DNA of 64,000 bases from Colius striatus (Eukaryota; Chordata; Aves; Coliiformes; Coliidae): the NCBI RefSeq assembly GCF_028858725.1, contig NC_084772.1, positions 21,429,548 through 21,493,547 of the forward strand, in the 5' to 3' direction. A program made the translations under genes and the position numbers. Below the pieces are notes generated by a model that was not told the DNA's origin, made no database searches, and was given only the letters and a program-made list of their open reading frames with translations. This document shows positions 10,561 to 58,290 of the stretch, in pieces. How positions within the stretch are numbered: the stretch's first letter is position 1; each line of letters opens with the position of its first letter.

Positions 10561-13500
10561 ACGTCTGTGGGGTCAGTGGGGCTGGGGATGGGGGGGGTGG
10601 GGGGCTGGTGCCCCTCTTGAGGCGCTTCCCACCCCACAGATGGTGGCGGCAGGGGGGGCCTGCGGCTCCGGCACGCTGCCCGCCTTTGTGAGCCGCGAGA
10701 TGGGATCTGGGGGAGGGTTTCACCACTCAGAAACACTTTATTCCCCCTTTTCCCACCCCAGCTCTTGTCTTATGCCCCCCTCCAACACCCCCCCATCCAC
10801 ACACGTCCCCCCAGAGCCCCTCACCATGGCCTCAGGCCTGAGCTGTGTGGGGCTGTTGGCGTTCTGGCCCAGACTCCATGGTTGGGTGCTCAGGGGAAGG
10901 AAGGGAGACCCATAGGGCAGCCCCTCCCCAGCAGTAGGGTCTCCATCACCCACCCCCACCCTCCCACCCCCCCAGCCCCAGCAGCCTCCCACGGCGGGGG
11001 GGTCTCTCTGGGAGGGCAGAGGGACAGCTGGAAGCTGCAGCACAGCTCCCGGCACAGCCTCAAAACAAGCCCCTTGTGCTCCCCATCCCATGGGGCTGGC
11101 ACACAGCCCACCCCACATCCCCTGGCACAGCCCCACACCATCCCCAGGGTCCCCCAGAGCTGTCCTGCCCCAGTCCCGGTGCCCACGCAGGGCCCTGGGG
11201 CACCACGGGGCCCGGGATGAGGTTGGCACAGAGCTGGTGGGGGTAGGCTGCATGCACAGCTCCCTGCTTGCCCCTCCAGTCCCCGTCTCCCAGTCCCCAC
11301 AGCTCTAGACCCCCATGCCCAGTCTCTCACAGACCCTAAACCCATCCTAATCCCCCCAGGTCCAGTCCGCCATTGCAGCCCATCCCCCTAACTCCAGCTC
11401 CCCCAATCCCTCTTCCTACTCCCCACCCTTCAGCACCCAGCTCCGTGCCCCATCTGGGCCACTCCTACAGCCTAAACTGACCCTTGGCCCTTCTGCCCTC
11501 ACTGCCATGTTCTGGTAGTGACAGTGACGTGGGCTGGGGCCAGGCCAGGCACTGCCAGCCTGGGGCAACCCCATCACTGGGGGTCCCATGGGGCACAGCT
11601 CAGCTGTGGCACAGCACAGGGCACTACTGGGGTCACTTCTGCTGCACCCACCCCGGTGACCCACCCGTCACCACCCATCACCATCACACCAGGCTGATGG
11701 GACAACTGACACGAAGCTCCAGGGGGAACAGGGTGGCCCCTTGGACCCAACCCCATGAGGAGATGCCAGCCCTGTGCACCCCAGCACCACTCACCCAGCC
11801 CAGGGGCAGGTGAGCTTTTGGGGGGTCAGAGTTTTTGGCTCCAGAGGTCTTGGGTCAGCAGCAGCACCGTGTCCCCCCGCAGGGTGCCAGCCCAGCCCAG
11901 GCAGGTGCCCCAGCCGCGGGCAGCCCCCAGGGCTGGCGGCAGCATGAGGGGCTGCGGCGGGTGAAGAGAGCCTGGGTGATCCCCCCCATCAGCGTCTCGG
12001 AGAACCACAAGCGCATCCCCCACCTCCTGGTGCAGGTAGGCAGAGACCCCCAGCTCCTCCCTTCCCGGCAGTGGGGTGGGGGAACCCTGGGGCAGCCCAG
12101 GAGAGGTACATGGTCCGGGGGAGGCTCAGGGCAGAGGGGGACAGACCCCCCCCAGCCCAGGACCACCAGCTCTGCTTTCCCCGGGGCAGATCAAGTCGGA
12201 CAAGCAGCAGCCCGGGGGGGTCGTTTACAGCATCAAGGGGCCTGGGGTGGACGAGGAGCCCCTGGGCATCTTCTCCATCGACAAGTTCAGCGGGAAGGTT
12301 TTCCTCAACGCCATGCTGGACCGGGAGGAGAACGACCGCTTCCGGGTAAGGGCGCTGCCAGGTGCCCCCCACAGCCCCCTCCCCGGCCCCTCAGCCAGGC
12401 CCTGACCCCCCCCACTCCATCCCCAGCTAAAGGCCTTCGCGCTGGACCTGGGCGGCGTGACGCTGGAGGACCCCACGGACCTGGAGATCATCGTGGTGGA
12501 CCAGAACGACAACCGGCCGCTCTTCGGGAGGGACGTCTTCACGGGGCACGTGCTGGAGGGGGCTGAGCCAGGTGGGTGCATCCAGGGGGTCCCGGGGCAG
12601 GGGGTCACTGAGCCAACCCCCACCCCTGGCACCCACCGTGGCACCGCTGCGGCCGCAGGGACCTGCGTGATGACAGTGGATGCCACGGACGCCGACGACC
12701 CCGCCACCGACAACGCACTGCTGCGCTTCTCCATCCTGGAGCAGGGAGCTGCTGCCATGTTCAGCATCAACGGCACCACCGGCGAGATCTGCACCGCACG
12801 GCCTGGCCTTGACCGTGAGGTAGCGGGCACGGGGGGCACGGGGGGCACGAGGGGCACGGGGGGCACGGGGGGCACGGGGGGCAGCCAGAGCCCCTCGCAC
12901 AGCTCCAGCCGTGGGCAGAGCCAGGAGGGTGGCCAGCTCTGGGGAAGCGCTGAGCTGCCACAGGGACTCAGCACCGGCCCCCTCCTTCCCCACAGACCAC
13001 GGGGGTGTACAACCTGACGGTGCAGGCAGCCGACATGTCCGGGGACGGGCTCACCACCACGGCCATGGCCGTCATCTACCTGGACGACATCAACGACAAC
13101 CCTCCCGAGTTCACCAAGGAGGAGGTAGCGGCCAGGGTGGGGTGTGGGGACGTGGGGGTGGGAGCCAGCCCCGCTGGGGACAGCAGCAGCATCCCTGGGG
13201 CACGCAGCAGCCCCACACCGCTCTCCCCCAGTTCTCCATGGAGGTGGAGGAGCAGGCGGCCGGCGTGGACGTGGGCAGGGTCTTCGTGCACGACAAGGAC
13301 CTGGCCGGCTCGCCCAACTGGTTGGCCAAATTCACCGTCCTGGAGGGCGACCCCGAGGGCTCCTTCAGCATCCGCACCGACCCTCACACCAACGACGGCG
13401 TGCTCTCCGTGGCCAAGGTGGGCAGCCGGGGGGACGGCAGGGCTGGGGGGTCCCAGGGCTCGTCTGACCCGCGCCCTCTCCCGGCAGCCGCTGGACCACG

Positions 13501-15717
13501 AGGTTCGGGATCGCTTCGAGCTGACGCTGTCGGTGCAGAACGAGCGGCCGCTGGAGCCCTCGGCCCCCGCCAGCCCCCGCGCCCTGGCCACGGTGCGGGT
13601 GCGTGTGCGGGACGTGAACGAGGCGCCCGTGTTCCGCGAGAACCCGCGGCGGGTCAGCGTGCTGGAGGGGACCCCCCCGGGCACCCCCGTCACCACCTAC
13701 ACCGCCAGCGACCCCGACACTCGCCAGCTCCAGGCGCTCACGTGAGTCCCAGCCCCGGGGCACCTCGTCCCCCCTTCCATCGCCTCCCGGCACCCGCGGT
13801 GTTTGGGGTGCTCACTCGCAGCCCAGGGTGGCTGTTTCGGGGGGGGGTGACGGTGTGTGACCCCCCCCCGCACCCACAGCTACGCGCTGCTCTATGACCC
13901 AGCCAACTGGCTGCAGCTCGACTCCCACACTGGCACCATCCGCACCAAGCGTGAGCTGCTGCACCCCTCGTCCTTCATGCAGGGGGGCTGGTACATCGCC
14001 CTGGTCCTCGCCCGCGACGATGGTGAGCGGCTCCCACCCCCCCTAGCCACGTCCCACCCTCACCCCGCCGTGCCCCCTGACCCCTCGCCCTGTGCCCCCA
14101 GCCGAGCCCCCGCTCTCGGCCACGGGCACCCTCTCCATCGAGATCCTGGAGGTGAACGACCACGCACCGCTGCTGCAGCCGCCGGCCGGGGTGCTCTGCG
14201 GGCGGCCGGGCCGCGGGGGGAACCTGCTGCTGGGGGCTACGGATGACGACCGGGCCCCCCACGGAGCCCCCTTCCACTTCCAGCTCAGCCCCCAGCACCC
14301 CCAGCTCGCCCGCAACTGGAGCATCACCCGCTACAACGGTGAGCGCAGGTGGGGAGGGGGCGGCTGCTGCGTGGCAGGGGGGCGGGGGGATGCCGCTGAC
14401 CCCCCTGCCCGTGGCCGTCCCGCAGTGACACACGCGGTGCTGGCCGTGCTGGCCGAGGTGCCCGAGGGGCCCTACTCGCTGCCGTTGCTGCTGCGGGACT
14501 CGGGGACCCCCCCGCGGGAGCGCCAGCAGCTGCTGAACGTCTCGGTGTGTCACTGCGGCCGCGACGGCACCTGCGAGGACGGTGTCCTGGCCGCGGCCAC
14601 CGCCGGGGCCGGCGTCACTCTCGGGGCGCTCCTCATCATCCTCGGCAGCAGCATCCTCCTGCTCGGTGAGTGAGACCCTCGACCCACCTCACCCCTCCGG
14701 CCCCGCGCTGCTCCTGTCCGCCCGCCCCCAGCCCCATCAGCACACCCCGTCACCCCATCCTGCTCCAGAACACCCCGACCCCTCCCTACCCGCGTCACCC
14801 GTCACCCCATCCTGCTCCAGAACACCCCGACCCCTCCCTACCCGCGTCACCCGTCACCCCATCCTGCTCCCTGCCCATGAACCCCTTCTGACCCCTCCCA
14901 GGGACCCCCCCACAATCATTCCCCTCATCGCCCATCCCACCCCCATCATCCCCCCCACCGCTACCTGCATCCCCGTCCCACCCTCCCGGCCCCACCAGCT
15001 GCCCCCCGCGGCCCCGCGCGCCCCCGGCCCGCGCCCACCCGCCGTGTCCCGCAGCGCTGGTGGGGCTGGGGGCTGCGCGGGCGCGCGGCCGCCGTCGGGC
15101 CCTGCGCAAGGGGCTGCTGCAGCGCTCGCGGGACGACATGCGCGACAACATCCTCAACTACGACGAGCAGGGAGGGGGCGAGGAGGACCAGGTGAGCGTG
15201 GGATGACGCCGGGCTGGGGGCGGGCGCTCCGTCGCAGCCCCTCACACCCCCCCGCCCCATCCCCGCAGGACGCCTACGACATCAACCAGCTCCGGCACCC
15301 CGAGCTGTTCTCGCCGCGGGCCAAGCCGCCGCTGCGCAGGGACGCTCCGCTCAGCTCCGCCACCCCCCCGGCCCCCCGCAAGCTGCCCAGCAGCCCCTCC
15401 GACATCGAGGAGTTCATCAACGAGGTGGGGATGGGCGCTGAGCCCCCCCTTTGTCCCCGCCCCCCTCCCTCCGCATCCCCAGCGCCGCTGACGGTTCCCC
15501 CCCATCCCCGTCCCCGCAGGGGCTGGAGGCGGCTGACAGTGACCCCAGCGTGCCCCCCTACGACACGGCCCTCATCTACGACTACGAGGGCTCGGGCTCC
15601 GTCGCCAGCCCCCTCAGCTCCATCGTCTCCAGCCTGACGGACGAGGACCAGGACTACGACTACCTGAGCGAGTGGGGACCGCGCTTCAGGCGCCTGGCCG
15701 ACCTCTACGGGCACTAG
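10360..15717 (+). CDS. CDH15: CDH15, cadherin-15 (M-cadherin), complete
   Basis: Fourteen exons: 10360-10410, 11883-12035, 12190-12345, 12427-12571, 12659-12819, 12996-13124, 13232-13417, 13488-13741, 13880-14022, 14102-14338, 14426-14665, 15055-15191, 15269-15424, 15520-15717; all junctions are GT-AG and in phase, giving 781 residues. A hydrophobic signal ([17 protein letters not shown]) is followed by a short propeptide ending at the furin-type site RVKR (residue 46). Mature [11 protein letters not shown] has the N-terminal Trp used for strand-swap adhesion. Five EC domains follow with calcium motifs [41 protein letters not shown] and EVNDHAP. A cysteine cluster (CHCGRDGTC) precedes one membrane helix at about 600-624. 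The tail carries [20 protein letters not shown] (juxtamembrane/p120 side) and [14 protein letters not shown] (beta-catenin-binding side). M-cadherin mediates calcium-dependent adhesion of myoblasts and satellite cells. The start has a good Kozak context. The protein ends at LYGH; I recall mammalian proteins running ~33 residues further. Confidence 0.96.
10411..11882 (+). other. CDH15: CDH15 intron 1
   Basis: A 1.47-kb GC-rich intron separates the signal-peptide exon from the propeptide exon. Its first part continues the CpG island. No exon, RNA gene or transposon is recognised. Confidence 0.7.
12824..12885. repeat. Short gggcacgggg tandem repeat in CDH15 intron 5
   Basis: Six or more copies of a 9-10-bp unit (gggcacgggg) start right after the donor at 12820. 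If read through, the intron would encode a Gly/Thr run, but the next exon joins in phase from the GAG at 12819, so it is spliced. Confidence 0.8.
14751..14871. repeat. 52-bp tandem repeat in CDH15 intron 11
   Basis: Two full copies and a third partial copy of a 52-bp unit beginning caccccatcctgctccagaa, with starts at 14751, 14803 and 14855. The copies are nearly identical, suggesting recent amplification. It lies between the exon encoding the membrane helix and the first cytoplasmic exon. Confidence 0.9.
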
Positions 15718-15823
15718 CGGGGATGGGGAGGGGGCGGCGGGCGGCGACCCCCACGCTCACACCCGTGCGAGACCCCCACAGGCAGCGGCGCAGCCCGTGG
15801 GCACGCACAAGGTGCCCGGCTGT

Positions 15824-16134
15824 GGGGGCTTTGCACACGTGTGTGTGACAAATACACGGCTGCAGGGGCTTTGCACACATGTGTGTGACAAATACACGGC
15901 TGCAGGGGCTTTGCACACGCGTGTGTGAGACAAATACACGGTTGCAGGGGCGTTGCACACGCGTGTGTGAGACAAATACACGGTTGCAGGGGCGTTGCAC
16001 ACGCGTGTGTGAGACAAATACACGGCTGCAGGGGCTTTGCACACGTGTGTGAGACAAATACACGGCTGCAGGGGCTTTGCACACGTGTGTGTGACAAATA
16101 CAGGGCTGCAGGGGCTTTGCACGTGTGTGTGCGA
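15824..16134. repeat. CDH15: 40-42-bp tandem repeat in the CDH15 3'UTR
   Basis: Seven full copies and one partial copy of ggggctttgcacacgtgtgt followed by gtgacaaatacacggctgca. Units alternate between gtgtgtgtgaca and gcgtgtgtgagaca forms. The array starts about 107 bp after the CDH15 stop and ends before its poly(A) signal, so it should be transcribed as part of the mRNA. Minus-strand open frames with repeating CICLTHACA peptides here are repeat artefacts. Confidence 0.9.
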
Positions 16135-16267
16135 TGGGAGGAGCCTCGGGGGGTCCCACACGCCTGCACACGCCACAGACCCCACACCCAGCAAAGCTGA
16201 GAGCAGGGGCAGCCCCACAGAGCCGGGGGTGTGAGGAGACCCCCCCCACCTCCCCAGTCGCCCCCAT

Positions 16268-16273
16268 AATAAA
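16268..16273 (+). terminator. CDH15: CDH15 poly(A) signal AATAAA
   Basis: AATAAA lies 551 bp downstream of the CDH15 stop and is followed by the GT-rich gcccggtgctgggggcag. It is the only canonical signal between the two converging genes on this strand. Confidence 0.85.
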
Positions 16274-16340
16274 GAGCCCGGTGCTGGGGGCAGGGGCACT
16301 GTGCCCCCACCACACCAGCCACAAATAGAAATAAGGCACT

Positions 16341-16346
16341 TTTATT
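16341..16346 (-). terminator. SLC22A31: SLC22A31 poly(A) signal (TTTATT on plus strand)
   Basis: AATAAA on the minus strand, about 365 bp after the SLC22A31 stop codon. With the CDH15 signal at 16268 this places the two 3' ends within a few tens of bases of each other, or overlapping. Confidence 0.8.
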
Positions 16347-16709
16347 GCAAACACCCCGAGGGGGGGCATCACCCCCAGCCCAGGACTCCCAGCACCGCTC
16401 CTCCTGGGGCAGGATCCGGCCCCGCCGTGGGGTGTGTGAGCTGCTCCCCCCGCTCAGCCATCGCCCCGTCCCCATGTGTCCCCCCATCCCTGCCAGTGCC
16501 CAGGGGTGGGAGACCTGTGCTCTGTGTGGGGGGGGTCCCAGCACCATGCTCAGCCCTCCAGCAGCAGAGACTCCAGGGGGTGGGGCTTGGGGGGGCACAG
16601 CTACGTCTCATGGGGGGCAGCCGGGGAGTTGAGCCCCCTCTTGGTGGAGGGGGTGAGGTGGGAGTAGTCGTGGGGGATGGCGTGGGGGGCGAGGAGGGGC
16701 AGGTGGTCC

Positions 16710-19948
<3,239 letters not shown>

Positions 19949-20129
19949 CGCCCGCGCGGACGCGCCGCCGCAGCCCGGCACGACGGGGCGGCACCGCGCC
20001 GGACCCGGCCCCCCGCGGGCACAGCCCCCGCCCCCCGCACACGCACACCGCCGGAGACTGCCCCGGCGCGGCTCGGGCGCCAAGCCCGCTGTACAACCCC
20101 CCAGCACCGGGTCGACCGTGCCAAGACCG

Positions 20130-20960
20130 ATTCGCCCCTTCTAAGCCCTGTTCGCCCCTTCTAACCCCGGTTCGCACCCCCTGAGCCCGGTTCGCCCCCT
20201 CTGAGCCCTGTTCGCCCCCTCTGAGCCCTGTTCGCACCCTCTGAGCCCTGTTCGCCCCTTCTAACCCCTGTTCGCCCCTTCTAAGCCCTGTTCGCCCCCC
20301 CGAGCCCTGTTCGCCCCCTCTAACCCCTGTTCGCACCCTCTGAGCCCAGTTTGCACCCCCTGAGCCCTGTTCGCACCCTCTGAGCCCAGTTTGCACCCCC
20401 TGAGCCCTGTTCGCACCCCCTGAGCACGGTTTGCACCCCCCGAGCCCGGTTTGCACCCCCTGAGCACGGCTCTGCCCCCCTCAGTCTCGGTTCGCCCATT
20501 TCTAGATGTGGTTTGACCCCGCCAGCCCCGTTGCCCCCGTCTAAACCCGGTTCCCCCTCACCAGTTCGTCCCCTCTAAGCTCAGTTCCTCCTCCCCAGCC
20601 TCGGTTCACCCCCTCTAAGCCCGGTCCCCACCCCAGGCCCACTTCATGCCCCTCTAAGCCCGGTTTTCCCCCCCCATCCCCGGTTCGCCCCCCTCTAGCT
20701 CCGGTTTGACTCCGCCAGCTCGGTTTGTGCCACCTAAACCCGCTTTGCACCCTCCCAGCCCCGCTTCGCTCCGTCCCAGCCCCAGTTCGTCCCCCCCAGC
20801 CCCAGCTCCTGCCTCCCATGACTGCTTCACGCCCCCTAAATTCTGTTCATCTCTCCCTCAGCCCGGGTTCGCTCCTCCCTAGACCCAGTTTGGGTCCCCC
20901 CAGCTCGGTTCACAGCACCCAAGCCCGGTTCACTCCCCCCACTGCAGGATCCCGGCTCCG
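20130..20960. repeat. 20-bp minisatellite upstream of SLC22A31
   Basis: A regular array of ctgagccctgttcgccccct and close variants occupies about 20130-20480. Increasingly degenerate copies, still recognisable by the recurring ggttcgcccc and ccagccccg words, continue to about 20960. It starts within 200 bp of the SLC22A31 start codon. Minus-strand open frames rich in RANRAQG-type repeats are artefacts. Confidence 0.88.
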
Positions 20961-21805
20961 TTTGCTTTTGACTCCCCCCTGCATGGGCAGCTGTGTGGAG
21001 AGGCCAGAGGTGCCCAACGCAAACCAGGGTGTTCTGTGGGTGTCACAGCCCAGGCAGCCCCGCTGCTGCTCAGCCCACAGCGAGAGAAGCCGGTTCCTGC
21101 CCCGGAGGTGTCTGTGCCCATTCATGGGGCCCGGGAGGATTACCCTGTGGGATTCCCAGCACTGGGAATGAGTTAGTTGAGGCTGCTCCTGTGCTTGCTG
21201 AACGGGGCCCCTGAAGAAGGAGCAGCCCTCCAGTCCCAGCACTCACACCAGGACCCGGTGGCAAAGGGCAAGGATGGGAGAAAGCAGCAGCGGGGTAAGA
21301 ACCGGCCCGTCCTGCTCTGCCACCACCGAGCCCTGGCTGATGATCTGGCAATGCCACAGCCAGAGCTGGGCAGGGGAAGGCAGGACTCCATCAGCTCTGC
21401 AGAAGTGGAGTCAAACCCTCGAGGTCACCGGTGCTAAGACTGTGGAGAATTCCTCACCTGCCTGCAAAGGCGGCGGCAGCGAGGGGAGGCGGCTGCAGGG
21501 GCGTCCCACACGGCCAGGGACCTGCTGTGGGCATCCACCCGGGCTGCACGGCGTCGCTGGGGGCTCCTGGGCTGTGCCACAGGCAAGAAGCAGCAAAAGG
21601 GGCTGACAAGTGGTAGGGAACTCAGTGGGTTCTGCTGCCTCCAGCCAGGTGATGCCAGCAGAGGAAGAGGAGGCAGATGGTACTGATGACATCTCTGCTT
21701 CACAAAGCAGCAGCTGACAAGACATTCAGGGTTTTGAGGTGGGAAAACCAAAGAGAAGCAGGAGGAGACGCAGGGGGAGGGGTCTGCAGGGCAGCCAGTC
21801 ACCCA
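20961..21805. other. Intergenic segment between SLC22A31 and ANKRD11
   Basis: Moderately GC-rich unique-looking DNA. I recognise no exon, RNA gene or transposon. In particular no zinc-finger gene lies here, although human has ZNF778 between the corresponding genes. Confidence 0.55.
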
Positions 21806-22035
21806 GCTGGAACACAAACAGTTCCACATAAACACAAGGAGAAAGTCCTTTGGTGCTGAGGGGAGGGAGGCCTGGCCCAGGCTGCCCAGGGAGGGTGTGG
21901 AGGCTCCTTCTCAGGAGGTTTCCAACCCCATCTGGACACGTTCCTGTGCCCCCTGAGCCAGGGGAAGCTGCTTGAGCAGGGGCTGGGGCTGCAGCAGCTC
22001 TGCAGGGCCCTTCCAGCCCCCAGCACTCTGTGATA
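21806..22035 (+). mobile_element. CR1 LINE 3' end
   Basis: Plus-orientation CR1, nearly superimposable on 6640-6880: tcctttggtgctgaggggag, aggctgcccagggagggtg, ggaggtttccaaccccatct, cttccagcccccagcactc. It ends in gtgata, short of a canonical tail. It lies about 200 bp beyond the ANKRD11 3' end. Confidence 0.9.
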
Positions 22036-22244
22036 TGGCTGATACACAGCTCAGGGGGCTCCCCCTCTCCCCCATCCCACCTCACCACAACCAGCTGCAG
22101 GCTTGGCACCACTGTGCTTCTGCTCCCACCAACCCCGCGGGGACGAGGAAAGAGGAGAAAGAACGATGTGGTGCTAAAAACGAGTCGAAGAGCCAGAGAC
22201 CCCCTTGCAGGGAAGGTGCTGCTCTGGCTGATCCATCCATACAA

Positions 22245-23345
22245 AGCTAACTTTAATTAATTTATTTATTTCTTTACACATAACTGAAAGTGATGTTACA
22301 GTACATAAGTTATTTACAACTGTGCAGTAATGTGTTGCAAAATAAATTATCTAGAAGGCAGCAAAAGTACATTGTTAATGTATATAAAAACTGTACAGCA
22401 TTTATGGGATACAATTTTTCTTTATATGAGTATTGGCTCTGTAGTGTTTTCAAGTTATGTTCTCAGAAAGAGAAACGAAATGCCCAAGATTAAAGGAAAC
22501 AAAAAACAAAACAAAACGAGGAAAAAAAAAACAAAACAAAAACCAAAAATAAAATATATAAACCACGTGGATTTTACTCCATTTAAAAACACAGTTGGCA
22601 AAGTCCTTTCCCTCTGCGCCGCCGTGTCCCCGCCGGCCGTGCCGCCCCGTGCCACCCCAGCCCCCGCGCCGCGGAGCCGCCGCTGCTCTCTGCTCTCTCC
22701 TCTCTCTTTGCTTTTCTCTTCTCTTGGTGGGGTTTTCTTTTTTTGTCTTTTTTTTCCTTTGTTTTTTCTTTTTTTTGGGTTTTTGTGGTTTTTTTATTTA
22801 GACATACCCGGGATGGAACGAGAAACTCAAACCCCCACCCCCCTCCCCTCCCGCCCTCCCCTGCCCACCCCGCCACGCTTTCCTACTGCAGCTTCTCCCC
22901 GGGGGTGGGGGCGGGGGAGATCCGCGACCGGTGGGAAACAGAGCTGGAAATCACGGTGTGTTCACAAGTACATGAATCACGTGGGTTGCTGGCCCCGCTC
23001 AGCAGCTTCTGCAACACGCACAACTCGGTGTCCTTGGCCTCCTCCCTCCACGCCTGTGCCAGTCTCTGGGCCGGCGGGTGCTGGCTGCCTCCCCGCCTGG
23101 GCAGGGGAAGCGCGGCGGCCGCGCTGGCCGGGAGCTGCGGTCGGGCCGGGAGCCAGGGACGCCTCGTGAAGAAAGTGCAAGTATTTATTTTTCTTATTGT
23201 TTTGTTTCTCTGCCGATAGCTGCTTCCTCCTCCTCTGACCAGGGATTCATCAGCAAGCGGTAAGGGTGAATGTGAGCTCGACCGCCCGACCTCGGAGGGC
23301 TCCCGTCCTTGCCAGTTTTCAGTGATGTCTCCTGGTTTGGAACTG
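22245..23345 (-). other. ANKRD11: ANKRD11 3'UTR with A-rich and U-rich tracts
   Basis: A 1.1-kb 3'UTR in the terminal exon. In transcript order it holds an A-rich tract (22801 to 22732), a purine-rich GAGAGA stretch (about 22720-22680), a U-rich tract with repeated UUUUGUUUUG (about 22560 to 22496), then an AU-rich end with the poly(A) signals. The last ~300 bases are strikingly AT-rich compared with the rest of the window, as expected of a conserved 3'UTR end. Confidence 0.75.
22261..22270 (-). terminator. ANKRD11: ANKRD11 poly(A) signal (overlapping AATAAA pair)
   Basis: The minus strand reads aaagaaataaataaattaat, giving two overlapping AATAAA hexamers (plus-strand TTTATT at 22261-22266 and 22265-22270). 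They are about 1.08 kb after the ANKRD11 stop. Cleavage would fall near 22245. Confidence 0.85.
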
Positions 23346-58239
<34,894 letters not shown>

Positions 58240-58252
58240 CGTTCTGCCTTCC

Positions 58253-58290
58253 TTACTTGATCTTCATTTATGCTGCCATCGCCTCATCAT
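58253..58290 (-). promoter_or_regulatory. ANKRD11: Three short nested uORFs before the ANKRD11 ATG
   Basis: In the last 5'UTR exon three upstream ATG frames all terminate before the main start. They are 58290-58264 (MMRRWQHK), 58279-58268 (MAA) and 58267-58253 (MKIK). The stop of the first overlaps the start of the third (aaatga). The main ATG follows 14 bases after the last uORF stop. Such uORFs commonly lower or condition translation; the effect here is inferred. Confidence 0.7.

Noticed and set aside
15714-16598. Minus-strand frames with a CICLTHACA repeat
   Set aside because: They are produced by the 40-42-bp repeat of the CDH15 3'UTR, with no family resemblance or splice support.
20261-20467. 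Minus-strand frame with RANRAQG-type repeats upstream of SLC22A31
   Set aside because: It is translation of the 20-bp minisatellite.
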